Shown here: positions 1 to 7,175 of the stretch, one piece after another
How positions within the stretch are numbered: the first letter of the stretch is position 1
How the letters are laid out: the number at the start of each line of letters is the position of its first letter
Assembly (NCBI GenBank): GCA_016777545.1
Contig: JADHRH010000011.1
Location: forward strand, 1 to 14,175
Origin: Candidatus Pelagibacter sp.
GTDB lineage: Bacteria > Pseudomonadota > Alphaproteobacteria > Pelagibacterales > Pelagibacteraceae
Length of the DNA stretch: 14,175 bases
Direction: 5' to 3'
Notes under the pieces: model-generated
Databases searched by the model: none
Seen by the model: the letters and a program-made list of their open reading frames with translations, nothing else
What the model was told of the DNA's origin: nothing
Program-made: the position numbers and the translations under genes

Positions 1-454
1 CAATATCTGAACTCTGCACAGCACTTACTTTTGTTGAAATATTTGCACTAGGAGCAGCTAATGGGTAATCAAGCTCTTTTAATAATTTTCTAAAGATTTT
101 ATGTTTAGGAAATCTTACTGCTAAATTAGATTTTTTGTTAGTGACTATTTTAGAAATTTTGGAATTTTTTTTTAAATCTAAGACATATGTAATCGGCCCA
201 GGAGAGAATTTTTTATACAATTTGATAAAACTATCATTTAACAAACAATCTTTTTTTAAGTCTTTGATATTGTGATAGTGAACAATTAAGGGGTTAGATT
301 TTGGTCTTTTTTTCAATTTATATATCTTTTTAACTGCATTATTAGAGTAGGCGTTGGCCGCTAATCCATAGACAGTTTCTGTAGGGACACCTATGCAATA
401 ATGATTATCAAGATAATTTTTCGCTTTTTTGATTTTTGATTGATAAGATTTCAT
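1..454 (-). CDS. L-threonylcarbamoyladenylate synthase (Sua5/YrdC/TsaC family), C-terminus cut off by window edge
   Basis: The family makes threonylcarbamoyl-AMP from threonine, bicarbonate and ATP, the first step of the t6A37 modification of ANN-decoding tRNAs; it acts in the cytoplasm. I translated 151 codons from the ATG at 454-452. Family motifs appear in order: GVPTETVYGLAANA (residues 22-35), KKRPKSNPLIVH (48-59, the K-x-R nucleotide/substrate signature), FSPGPITYVL (about residue 85), AVRFPKH (about 115) and LAAPSANIS (about 135). The C-terminus lies beyond the left edge, so I cannot tell a short TsaC-type protein (about 190-200 aa) from a long Sua5-type with an extra C-terminal domain, and I leave the symbol empty. 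The start is only 20 nt from the divergent xseB start and has no Shine-Dalgarno. The family call is secure; only the subtype is open. Confidence 0.93.
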   Translation of the reverse strand, partial: MKSYQSKIKKAKNYLDNHYCIGVPTETVYGLAANAYSNNAVKKIYKLKKRPKSNPLIVHYHNIKDLKKDCLLNDSFIKLYKKFSPGPITYVLDLKKNSKISKIVTNKKSNLAVRFPKHKIFRKLLKELDYPLAAPSANISTKVSAVQSSDI

Positions 455-480
455 ATATTAATAATTATTATTATATGAAA
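449..480. promoter_or_regulatory. Near-perfect 32-nt palindrome spanning both divergent start codons (tsaC/sua5 and xseB)
   Basis: The left arm (449-464) and right arm (465-480) are reverse complements at 15 of 16 positions; the single mismatch is 458/471. The dyad centre coincides with the midpoint between the two start codons, and both genes begin ATGAAA, which accounts for the outer six pairs. The 20-nt spacer 455-474 is all A/T. A TATAAT reads on the minus strand at 475-470 and its symmetric partner TATATT on the plus strand at 454-459. Each is placed to act as a -10 for a transcript with a leader of about 9 nt. No good -35 is visible on either side; the best plus-strand candidate is TTGATT at 429-434 with a 19-nt spacer. 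The palindrome is seen directly; bidirectional promoter function is inferred. Confidence 0.5.
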
Positions 481-720
481 GATAAAAATTTACCACTTGA
501 TAATACCCCTGGTTCTTTAGAAGAATTAACAATTGAAGCAAATAAAATTATTGAATATCTAGAAAAAAAAAAAGATCTAGAAAATTCTATAGATGATTAT
601 CAAAAGTTGTTAAGATTAAATAATATTATTGAAAAAAAATTTCATAAGGACAATAAAAAAATTAATGAAGAAACAAAAAATAGAATTAATAAAATATTAA
701 CAAAAAAAAATGAGAAATAA
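475..720 (+). CDS. xseB: Exodeoxyribonuclease VII small subunit
   Basis: XseB is the small, multi-copy subunit of exonuclease VII, which degrades single-stranded DNA to oligonucleotides together with XseA (not in this window). The 81-aa product matches the usual XseB size of about 80 aa and pattern: an N-terminal SLEEL element (about residues 14-18), then hydrophobic/charged heptads forming two helices, ending in a Lys-rich tail. I chose the ATG at 475. A TTG at 436 would add 13 residues but would run through the divergent gene's start codon. The sequence is divergent and low in complexity, so the call leans on size, the SLEEL pattern and position: xseB-ispA-dxs is a widely conserved order, as in E. 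coli. The 3' end overlaps ispA by 11 nt. An 11-A homopolymer lies at 563-573. Confidence 0.8.
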   Translation: MKDKNLPLDNTPGSLEELTIEANKIIEYLEKKKDLENSIDDYQKLLRLNNIIEKKFHKDNKKINEETKNRINKILTKKNEK

Positions 721-1582
721 GCTTAAAGAAATAGCAAAAGATACAAATATATTTTTACAAAAATTTATTACCAAACAAAAAAAAACTGAATTAATTCCTG
801 CAATGAAATATGGCTTATTTCCTGGCGGAAAAAAGATTAGGTCAAAAATCTTATTAGATATTGGTTCTATATTTAAGATTAAATATCAGACATTAATTGC
901 TATTGGTGCAGCAGTAGAATGTATACATGCATACTCATTAATTCATGATGATTTACCCTGCATGGATAATGACGCTTTAAGAAGAGGTAAACCCTCAACA
1001 CACATTAAATTTGGTGAGGCTACAGCAGTTCTTGCAGGCAATTCACTTTTAACAATGGCTTTTGAAATTTTAAGTAGCTCTTATTTAAAAATAAGTGAAA
1101 GTAGTAAATTGTCTTTAATTAAAAGATTGTCTGAATGTTCTGGTCATTTAGGAATAGCAGGAGGACAATATTTAGATTTAAATTTTGAAAAAAAAAAAGT
1201 TTCAAAAAATAAGATTATAAATATGGAAGTAAAAAAGACTGGAAAATTATTTAGTTTCTGCTGTTCTGTTGCTCCAATAATAAAAAATAGATCAGCAAAA
1301 GAAATAAATTTTTTTGATAAAATTGGTTCTAATGTTGGTCTCTTATTTCAGATAGCAGACGATGTAATCGATTATCAAGGATCTTCCAAAGTTGCTGGAA
1401 AAAAAACAGGTAAAGATAAAAAAAAAGGTAAGGCAACCTTAATCAGTTTACTTGGATACAAAAATGCTATTAAATATAGTGAAAATATTAAATTTAAGAT
1501 AATTAGTGATTTAGATAAACATAATTTTAAATCAAATAATTTAAATGAGACACTGAATTATATTTTAAAAAGAAATAAATGA
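710..1582 (+). CDS. ispA: Farnesyl diphosphate synthase (short-chain polyprenyl synthase)
   Basis: The enzyme condenses DMAPP/GPP with IPP to give farnesyl diphosphate, the primer for quinone tails, undecaprenyl-PP and other isoprenoids. The 290-aa product shows GGKKIR (39-44, IPP binding), the first aspartate-rich motif [18 protein letters not shown] (Asp80, Asp81, Asp86, with the two-residue insertion of bacterial type II FPP synthases), and the second motif QIADDVIDY (Asp217, Asp218, Asp221), followed by the GKKTGKD...[10 protein letters not shown] segment. The residues before the first motif (AYSLIHDD) match E. coli IspA, favouring C15 product; geranylgeranyl-PP synthase cannot be fully excluded. 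It starts inside xseB (11-nt overlap, no Shine-Dalgarno) and ends in an ATGA overlap with dxs, suggesting translational coupling. An 11-A run lies at 1188-1198. Confidence 0.93.
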   Translation: MRNKLKEIAKDTNIFLQKFITKQKKTELIPAMKYGLFPGGKKIRSKILLDIGSIFKIKYQTLIAIGAAVECIHAYSLIHDDLPCMDNDALRRGKPSTHIKFGEATAVLAGNSLLTMAFEILSSSYLKISESSKLSLIKRLSECSGHLGIAGGQYLDLNFEKKKVSKNKIINMEVKKTGKLFSFCCSVAPIIKNRSAKEINFFDKIGSNVGLLFQIADDVIDYQGSSKVAGKKTGKDKKKGKATLISLLGYKNAIKYSENIKFKIISDLDKHNFKSNNLNETLNYILKRNK

Positions 1583-3495
1583 CTGAAGATTATAAATATT
1601 TAAAAGAAATTAATTTTCCAGCAGATTTAAGGAAACTGTCTGAGAGTCAACTTCAAGATTTATCTAATGAATTAAGAGCAGAGATGATAAACGCAGTTTC
1701 TCAAACTGGCGGACATTTGGGTGCTGGACTAGGTGTTGTAGAACTAACTGTAGCCTTACATTATGTATTTGATACACCAAATGATAAATTAATATGGGAT
1801 GTAGGTCACCAAACATACCCCCATAAAATTTTAACTGGTAGAAAGTCAAAGATTAAAACTTTAAGACAAGGAAATGGTTTATCAGGTTTTACTAAAAGAT
1901 CAGAGAGTGAATACGATCCATTTGGAGCAGCTCACAGCTCAACATCTATTTCATCAGCGCTAGGAATAGCTGAGGCAAACAAGCTATCTAACAAGTCAAA
2001 TAATGTAATTGCCGTTATTGGTGATGGTGCAATTAGTGCAGGAATGGCTTATGAGGCAATGAATAATGCTGGGGCCTCAAAAACTAAAATGATAGTAGTC
2101 TTAAATGATAATGACATGTCGATCGCTAAACCTGTAGGAGCAATGAGAACTTATTTAGCAAAATTATTTTCTGGTAAAATATATTTTAGCTTAAGAGAGA
2201 CTTTTAAATTAATTACTTCAGCCTTTTCTAAAAGATTTAGTGCAAATGCAGGTAAAGCTGAGGATTTTTTACGTTCAGCTGTTACAGGAGGAACACTATT
2301 TAATTCACTGGGATTTTACTATGTTGGTCCAATTGATGGACACGATCTGGATACACTTGTTCCAATTTTAAAAAATGCAAGAGACTCTAAGCATCAAGGA
2401 CCAATTATGATTCATGTTAAAACGCAAAAAGGAAAAGGATATTCATTTGCTGAAAAAGCAAGTGATCATTATCATGGTGTTTCCAAATTTAATGTAGTTA
2501 CAGGTGAACAAGTAAAAAGTGGTGTAAATCTTCCAGCTTATACAAAGGTGTTTGCAAATACTCTAGTCAAACATGCTGAAAAGGATAGCAAGATAGTTGG
2601 TATTACAGCAGCAATGCCAGGAGGCACAGGCATGGATATTTTTGCAAAACAATTTCCAAAGAGAATGTTTGACGTTGGAATAGCAGAACAACATGCGGTT
2701 ACTTTTGCTGCTGGTTTATCAACGGAAAATTATAAACCCTATGTTGCAATTTATTCAACTTTTTTACAAAGAGCGTACGATCAAGTTGTTCATGATGTAG
2801 CAATACAAAGTTTACCAGTAAGATTTGCTATAGATAGAGCTGGTTTAGTAGGAGCAGATGGATCTACACATGCGGGCTCTTTTGATATTACTTATTTATC
2901 AACCTTACCAAATTTTATAGTAATGGCTCCTAGTAATGAGTCTGAATTTATAAAAATGATCAATACTTCAGTGCACATTAATGACAAGCCATGTGCAATT
3001 AGATATCCTAGAGGAACTGGAGTTGGTCTTGAGCTTCCATCTATAGATGAAACTTTAGAAATAGGTAAGGGAAGAGTTATTCAAAAGGGAAAACAAGTTT
3101 GTATTTTGTCTTTAGGAACTAGGTTGGAGGAGTGTAAAATTGCAGCAGAGGAGCTTAAAATTAAAGGCATTAACCCCACAATCATTGATGCAAGATTTGC
3201 AAAACCTTTAGATCAAGAACTTATTTTAAAATGTGCTAGAGAACACGATTTGATGATAACTATAGAAGAAGGTTCAATTGGTGGTTTTGGTTCTCATGTT
3301 AAAAATTTATTAGCAGAGAAAGGAATATTTGATAAAGGTTTGAAATTTAGATCAATGACATTACCAGATATTTTTATAGAACAAGATGATCCAAAAAAAA
3401 TGTATGATGTTGCTGGTTTAAATGCTTCACAAATTTCAAAAAAGATACATGATGTTCTTTTTGTTAAAGAGTCAATTAAAGTAGTTAAAAATTAA
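1579..3495 (+). CDS. dxs: 1-deoxy-D-xylulose-5-phosphate synthase
   Basis: Dxs is the thiamine-diphosphate enzyme that condenses pyruvate with glyceraldehyde 3-phosphate to DXP, the entry step of the MEP isoprenoid pathway and also the source of DXP for PLP and thiamine. The full-length 638-aa protein has the transketolase-like layout. [10 protein letters not shown] carries the conserved His46 (His49 in E. coli). [15 protein letters not shown] lies at 74-88. The ThDP/Mg motif [18 protein letters not shown] lies at 148-165. In the second domain, [10 protein letters not shown] carries the catalytic Glu370, the same number as in E. coli, followed by [17 protein letters not shown]-terminal transketolase domain includes [11 protein letters not shown]. 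It is the last gene of xseB-ispA-dxs, begins in an ATGA overlap with ispA, and ends 8 nt from the convergent aroC stop with no terminator between. Confidence 0.98.
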   Translation: MTEDYKYLKEINFPADLRKLSESQLQDLSNELRAEMINAVSQTGGHLGAGLGVVELTVALHYVFDTPNDKLIWDVGHQTYPHKILTGRKSKIKTLRQGNGLSGFTKRSESEYDPFGAAHSSTSISSALGIAEANKLSNKSNNVIAVIGDGAISAGMAYEAMNNAGASKTKMIVVLNDNDMSIAKPVGAMRTYLAKLFSGKIYFSLRETFKLITSAFSKRFSANAGKAEDFLRSAVTGGTLFNSLGFYYVGPIDGHDLDTLVPILKNARDSKHQGPIMIHVKTQKGKGYSFAEKASDHYHGVSKFNVVTGEQVKSGVNLPAYTKVFANTLVKHAEKDSKIVGITAAMPGGTGMDIFAKQFPKRMFDVGIAEQHAVTFAAGLSTENYKPYVAIYSTFLQRAYDQVVHDVAIQSLPVRFAIDRAGLVGADGSTHAGSFDITYLSTLPNFIVMAPSNESEFIKMINTSVHINDKPCAIRYPRGTGVGLELPSIDETLEIGKGRVIQKGKQVCILSLGTRLEECKIAAEELKIKGINPTIIDARFAKPLDQELILKCAREHDLMITIEEGSIGGFGSHVKNLLAEKGIFDKGLKFRSMTLPDIFIEQDDPKKMYDVAGLNASQISKKIHDVLFVKESIKVVKN

Positions 3496-3503
3496 AATAA
3501 GAA

Positions 3504-4586
3504 CTATCCACACTGAGCTTTATTCATCAGGTAATGATCTAATAAAACACAATTCATCATAGCTTCCCCAACAGGAACCGCTCGAATTCCAACGCATGGA
3601 TCATGTCTACCTCTAACAGAAATAGTTGTATTTTTTCCAAATTTATCAATCGTTTTTCTAGTTGATAAAATAGAAGAAGTTGGTTTTACAGCAAAAGATG
3701 CAATAATTTCTTGACCAGTTGAAATTCCACCTAATATGCCTCCTGCATTATTTGAATTAAATTTTAATTTTTTTCCTTTTTGAGAAATTTCATCAGAATT
3801 TTGTTCTCCACTTAATTGAGCTGAATTCATACCTGAGCCAATATTAACTCCTTTGACAGCATTAATACTCATCATAGCAGAAGCAATATCCATATCTAAT
3901 TTAGAATATATGGGAGCACCTAATCCAACAGGAACTCCTCTTGCTCTTATCTCAATAATTGCCCCACAAGAAGAACCTGATTTTCTTATATTCAATAAAT
4001 ATTTTTCCCACAATTTTATTATATTCTTATCAGGACAAAAAAAAGGGTTTCGATTGATAATTTTATCTGACCATTTAGTTGTATCACATCCAAGTATACC
4101 TAGCTGCGTAACAGCACCAATAACTTTGAATTTCTTACCCAATTTATTTTCCAAAACTTTTTTCGCAATTGCACCAGCTGCAACTCTAGCTGCTGTTTCT
4201 CTAGCTGATGATCTTCCACCTCCACGGTAATCTCTTATTCCATATTTTTTAAAGTATGTAAAATCTGCATGGCCAGGTCTAAATTTATCTTTAATATTTC
4301 CGTAATCTTTTGATCTCATATCTTTATTATAAATAATTAAAGATATTGGAGTCCCTGTTGTTTTTCCTTCAAATACACCTGATAAAATTTGAACTTTATC
4401 ATCTTCTTTTCTTTGAGTGGTAAATTTTGATTGTCCAGGTTTTCTTCTATCCAATTCTTTTTGTATATCTTGTTCTTTTAAACTAATATTTGGTGGACAT
4501 CCATCAACTACACACCCTAGAGCAGGACCGTGAGATTCTCCCCATGTTGTGAAACGAAATTGCTTTCCAAAAGTATTAAATGACAT
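3504..4586 (-). CDS. aroC: Chorismate synthase
   Basis: The enzyme converts EPSP to chorismate by anti-1,4 elimination of phosphate, using reduced FMN; it is the last shikimate-pathway step, feeding aromatic amino acids, folate and the quinone head group. The 360-aa product is of normal length. It shows the signatures [20 protein letters not shown] (13-32, catalytic His19), [10 protein letters not shown] (catalytic His106), the Gly/Arg-rich FMN-binding loop [20 protein letters not shown] (from residue 121) and, near the C-terminus, [20 protein letters not shown]. It is a lone minus-strand gene between dxs (convergent, 8 nt) and pdxH (divergent, 33 nt). A TATAAT on the minus strand at 4599-4594 would put the transcription start essentially at the ATG, so a leaderless mRNA is plausible; no Shine-Dalgarno is visible. 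Confidence 0.98.
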   Translation of the reverse strand: MSFNTFGKQFRFTTWGESHGPALGCVVDGCPPNISLKEQDIQKELDRRKPGQSKFTTQRKEDDKVQILSGVFEGKTTGTPISLIIYNKDMRSKDYGNIKDKFRPGHADFTYFKKYGIRDYRGGGRSSARETAARVAAGAIAKKVLENKLGKKFKVIGAVTQLGILGCDTTKWSDKIINRNPFFCPDKNIIKLWEKYLLNIRKSGSSCGAIIEIRARGVPVGLGAPIYSKLDMDIASAMMSINAVKGVNIGSGMNSAQLSGEQNSDEISQKGKKLKFNSNNAGGILGGISTGQEIIASFAVKPTSSILSTRKTIDKFGKNTTISVRGRHDPCVGIRAVPVGEAMMNCVLLDHYLMNKAQCG

Positions 4587-4587
4587 T

Positions 4588-4604
4588 ATCTATATTATAT
4601 AGAT
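4588..4604. promoter_or_regulatory. Palindrome and candidate promoter in the aroC/pdxH divergent spacer
   Basis: Two perfect 7-bp arms, ATCTATA (4588-4594) and TATAGAT (4598-4604), flank a TTA centre. Read on the minus strand the element contains a perfect TATAAT (4599-4594). A -10 there would start transcription near 4587, one base from the aroC ATG at 4586. For pdxH, TATTTT at 4605-4610 is a weak -10 candidate. No TTGACA-like -35 is evident for either gene. The element could be an operator, a promoter with chance symmetry, or simply AT-rich sequence; the symmetry is seen directly, the role is inferred. Confidence 0.4.
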
Positions 4605-4619
4605 TATTTTGTTAAAATT

Positions 4620-5246
4620 ATGAATCAAAAAAACTCACTAGGACTTAATAGTTGCTTTTTAGATATTAAAGACCCAATAAAGCTATTTGAAGTTTGGATG
4701 AATGAGGCAAAAAGGTCAGAGTCTAACGATCCCAATGCCCTTGCATTGGCCACATCTGATCTCAATAATTTTCCTTCAGTAAGAATGGTTTTATTAAAAG
4801 ATTTTAATAAGCAAGGATTTGTTTTTTATACTAACTTAGAAAGTCAAAAAGGTAATGAATTAAAAAAAAACCCTAAAGCAGCAATGTGTTTTCATTGGAA
4901 AAGTCTTTTGAGACAAGTAAGAGTAAATGGTATAGTTAAAAAAGTTACAGATGAGACAGCTGACCAATATTATAACTCTAGAAGCTATGAAAGTAGGATA
5001 GGCGCATGGGCCTCCAAACAAAGTTCTGTATTAGATAGTAGAGATGATTTAATAAAATCGATAGAAGATTATAAAAAAAAATATAAAGATAAAAATAATG
5101 TTCCACGACCAAATTATTGGTCAGGCTGGATTTTAGAACCTTCAAGTATTGAATTTTGGTTAGATGGAAATAGCAGAATCCATGAGAGGCTTAAATTTAC
5201 TAAAGATGATAATGATGAGTGGAATAGAACGCTATTAAGCCCTTAA
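4620..5246 (+). CDS. pdxH: Pyridoxamine/pyridoxine 5'-phosphate oxidase
   Basis: PdxH is an FMN-dependent oxidase producing pyridoxal 5'-phosphate from PNP or PMP, the last step of de novo synthesis and of B6 salvage. The 208-aa product is close to the family norm of about 210-220. Motifs in order: VRMVLLKDFNKQGFVFYTNL (FMN binding), FHWKSLLRQVRVNG, SRIGAWASKQSSVL, VPRPNYWSGWILEPSSIEFW, NSRIHERLKF (Arg186 and His188, matching E. coli Arg197/His199, which contact substrate) and the terminal W...LLSP, equivalent to the usual W..RLAP. It starts at ATG 4620 with no Shine-Dalgarno. It is a single-gene unit whose stop overlaps the opposing ispB-type stop in the palindrome TTAA (5243-5246). Confidence 0.96.
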   Translation: MNQKNSLGLNSCFLDIKDPIKLFEVWMNEAKRSESNDPNALALATSDLNNFPSVRMVLLKDFNKQGFVFYTNLESQKGNELKKNPKAAMCFHWKSLLRQVRVNGIVKKVTDETADQYYNSRSYESRIGAWASKQSSVLDSRDDLIKSIEDYKKKYKDKNNVPRPNYWSGWILEPSSIEFWLDGNSRIHERLKFTKDDNDEWNRTLLSP

Positions 5247-6256
5247 AAACTTCTTTCAAGACTAAACGAAGTAAGATCTTCTAAAATTTTTTTCTCTTCA
5301 TTATTTTTAAAAATACTTAATGAATTAGATGCAAGGTTTATAAAATGTTCTGCTTTTTTATAGCATTCTTTAATAATCTTATATTTATTAATTAGATCTA
5401 GTGTAAAACTTAAATCTTCTTTAGATCTAATTTCTTGTTTAAAAATATTTTGTAACTTATCTTTTTCTAAAGAATTAACTTTTTGAAATAATAAAATCAC
5501 TGGAAGGGTAATTTTACCTTCAAAAAAATCCTTACCAATTTTTTTACCAAAATTTTTAAGATTAGAATTATAATCTAAAGTGTCATCTGCAATTTGAAAA
5601 GTTAATCCTAAATTTTTTCCATAAAACTCCAAAGCTTCTTTTTCTTTAGTTTCACTATTTGATAAAATTGCACCAACTTTAGTGGCCGCTGAAAAAAGTT
5701 CTGCAGTCTTAGCTGTAATTATTTTAAGATAAGTTTCCTCAAGCATGTCTGTTTCTCCTTTATACTGAAGTTGTAAAACTTCTCCCTGAGCTATTTTAGA
5801 CGATGTTGAAGATAAAAGTTTTAAAACTTCTAAATTACCATCCTCTACCATCATTTCAAAACATCTGCTAAGAAGGTAATCTCCAATTAATACAGAAGAG
5901 TGATTTCCCCAAATTGAGTTAAGAGTTTTTTTTCCTCGTCTTATATTTCCAAGATCAATTACATCATCATGCATAAGAGTAGCACCATGTATCATCTCAA
6001 CACAAGCTGCCAAATTAATATCTCTGCCACCTTTTGTGTAGCCACACAATTTAGCAGATCCAAGAGTCAACAAGGCTCTTAGTCTTTTTCCTCCAGTTAA
6101 TATATGGTAATCAGTCATTTTTTGAACTAAATCTACATCACTTATGAGTTTTGATTTAATTTTTTCTTCAACAAGAACTAATTTTTCATCAACAGAATCT
6201 TTCAGTTGAAAGTAAGAATTATTTATTTGATTTCTTAGTTGAACTACAGTGCCCAT
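5243..6256 (-). CDS. ispB: Long-chain (octa/decaprenyl) diphosphate synthase
   Basis: This trans-prenyltransferase extends farnesyl diphosphate with IPP to the C40-C50 side chain of ubiquinone. The 337-aa protein, longer than IspA, shows GGKRLR (55-60), the first aspartate motif LMHDDVIDLGNIRRGKKT (Asp97, Asp98, Asp101; the short DDxxD form) and the second motif QIADDTLDY (Asp224, Asp225, Asp228), followed by GKKIGKDFFEGKITLPVILL, typical of IspB rather than IspA. The small Ala at the fifth position before the first DD (ATLMHDD) fits long-chain product, as in E. coli IspB. Exact chain length cannot be read from sequence. It stands alone on the minus strand, sharing TTAA with the pdxH stop and diverging from the S49 peptidase gene. 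No Shine-Dalgarno precedes the ATG at 6256. Confidence 0.93.
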   Translation of the reverse strand: MGTVVQLRNQINNSYFQLKDSVDEKLVLVEEKIKSKLISDVDLVQKMTDYHILTGGKRLRALLTLGSAKLCGYTKGGRDINLAACVEMIHGATLMHDDVIDLGNIRRGKKTLNSIWGNHSSVLIGDYLLSRCFEMMVEDGNLEVLKLLSSTSSKIAQGEVLQLQYKGETDMLEETYLKIITAKTAELFSAATKVGAILSNSETKEKEALEFYGKNLGLTFQIADDTLDYNSNLKNFGKKIGKDFFEGKITLPVILLFQKVNSLEKDKLQNIFKQEIRSKEDLSFTLDLINKYKIIKECYKKAEHFINLASNSLSIFKNNEEKKILEDLTSFSLERSF

Positions 6257-6300
6257 AATTATTAAGTTAGTATAATTCAGTTATATTTATTACTTATCAA

Positions 6301-6328
6301 TTGACGCACCTTAATCTTCAACTATAAG
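6301..6328 (+). promoter_or_regulatory. Sigma-70-type promoter for the sppA-like/glyQ/glyS/ppdK operon
   Basis: TTGACG (6301-6306) and TATAAG (6323-6328) are separated by 16 nt, each 5/6 to the housekeeping consensus. The predicted start near 6335 gives a leader of about 34 nt before the ATG at 6369. It is the best-formed promoter in the window and the only one visible for the four-gene operon, which runs without a gap to 12790. Confidence 0.55.
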
Positions 6329-6357
6329 TAGGCTTTATATTAAATCAAAAATTCTGT

Positions 6358-6362
6358 AAGGA
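6358..6362 (+). promoter_or_regulatory. Shine-Dalgarno of the S49 peptidase gene
   Basis: AAGGA lies 6 nt before the ATG at 6369 and fixes that start. It is the only clear, well-spaced ribosome-binding site ahead of any gene in the window. Confidence 0.7.
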
Positions 6363-6368
6363 ATAACA

Positions 6369-7175
6369 ATGTTCTCTTTTTTTAAAAAGAAAAAAATAGT
6401 AGCCCATATTAGATTAAATGGAGTTATTGGAAATGCTGGTAAATTTAAGCAGGGTATTGATTTTGCAGGTCAAGAAGAGATAATAAAAAAAGCATTTTCT
6501 CTAAAAAAAGCTAAAGCTGTAGCAATTACCATAAATTCCCCTGGAGGATCACCAGTTCAATCTCATTTAATATATAAATTCATAAGAGCTCAAGCAAAAA
6601 AGAATAATATTAAAGTAATAGTTTTTGCTGAAGATGTTGCTGCATCAGGAGGCTATCTAATAGCATGTGCGGGGGATGAAATATACGCAAACTCAAGCTC
6701 AATCATTGGCTCCATAGGAGTTATATATTCTTCATTTGGTTTCACCGAACTTATAAAAAAAATTGGTGTTGAAAGAAGAGTGCATACTGCTGGGAAAAAT
6801 AAAAGTTCACTGGATCCTTTCCAAGACGAAAAAAAAGAGGATATAGATAGACTTAAAAGTATTCAACTAGACTTGCATAAAGATTTCATAGATGTTGTTG
6901 AAGAAAGCAGAGGATCTAAATTAAAAAAAGATGGTATTGAACTTTTTTCGGGTGAGTTCTGGGCTGGCAGTAAAGCAAAAGAACTAGGTTTAATTGATGA
7001 ATTAGGTGATGCTAGTCAAATTTTGAAAGAAAAATTTGGAGAGGATGTTGTTATCAAAAAATTTGAAAAACCAAAAGGATGGTTTAGCAAAAAATTTTCT
7101 TCTTCTGTAAATCAAGTTGACCAGTTGGCAACTATTTTGGAGGAAAGATCTATCTGGCAAAGATATGGCTTCTAA
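6369..7175 (+). CDS. S49-family serine peptidase (SppA/SohB-like), small form without a visible membrane anchor
   Basis: S49 peptidases use a Ser-Lys dyad; SppA degrades cleaved signal peptides at the membrane. The 268-aa product carries the family landmarks: [12 protein letters not shown] (54-65, oxyanion/crotonase-like fold), [19 protein letters not shown] with nucleophile Ser93, GSIGVIYS (114-121) and [11 protein letters not shown] with general base Lys145. The 52-residue Ser-Lys spacing equals that of short Bacillus SppA (Ser147/Lys199). The N-terminus (MFSFFKKKK) runs straight into the first beta strand, with no hydrophobic segment or signal peptide, so the protein is probably cytoplasmic or only peripherally bound. 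It is first in an operon with glyQ (11-nt overlap), glyS and ppdK; the context gives no clue to substrate. I leave the symbol empty because sppA versus sohB is not decidable. Confidence 0.88.
   Translation: MFSFFKKKKIVAHIRLNGVIGNAGKFKQGIDFAGQEEIIKKAFSLKKAKAVAITINSPGGSPVQSHLIYKFIRAQAKKNNIKVIVFAEDVAASGGYLIACAGDEIYANSSSIIGSIGVIYSSFGFTELIKKIGVERRVHTAGKNKSSLDPFQDEKKEDIDRLKSIQLDLHKDFIDVVEESRGSKLKKDGIELFSGEFWAGSKAKELGLIDELGDASQILKEKFGEDVVIKKFEKPKGWFSKKFSSSVNQVDQLATILEERSIWQRYGF

Larger units (their letters stand above)
6257..6368. promoter_or_regulatory. 112-bp divergent intergenic region between ispB and the S49 peptidase operon
   Basis: This is the only spacer longer than about 35 bp in the window. 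It holds the plus-strand promoter and ribosome-binding site described separately. On the minus strand, TTGATA (6300-6295) directly abuts the plus-strand -35; the nearest -10-like hexamer, TATACT at 6274-6269, is 20 nt away, longer than optimal, so the ispB promoter is only tentative. If used, it would start transcription close to 6262, giving ispB a very short leader. I see no convincing terminator, small ORF or structured RNA here. Confidence 0.5.

Noticed and set aside
163..173. T-rich tract resembling a terminator tail
   Set aside because: It is the Lys codon run of the minus-strand tsaC/sua5-type gene read on the other strand, with no GC-rich stem before it.
436..474. TTG start giving XseB 13 extra N-terminal residues
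   Set aside because: It lies inside the divergent gene, and the added Tyr/Asn-rich residues are translated spacer; the ATG at 475 gives the usual length.
1664..1849. 61-codon minus-strand frame inside dxs
   Set aside because: Antisense to the conserved TPP-enzyme region of Dxs, with no start signal or family features.
3853..4230. 125-codon open frame on the plus strand
   Set aside because: Entirely antisense to conserved aroC coding; the translation has no recognisable family features and reflects mirrored codon bias.
6323..6339. Possible hairpin TATAA...TTATA in the ispB/S49 spacer
   Set aside because: Only a 5-bp all-A/T stem with a 7-nt loop; it overlaps the -10 and is too weak to call a terminator or RNA element.
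7117..7164. TTG start giving GlyQ 16 extra residues
   Set aside because: The extension overlaps sppA-like coding in another frame and precedes the normal GlyQ N-terminus; the ATG at 7165 fits the family.
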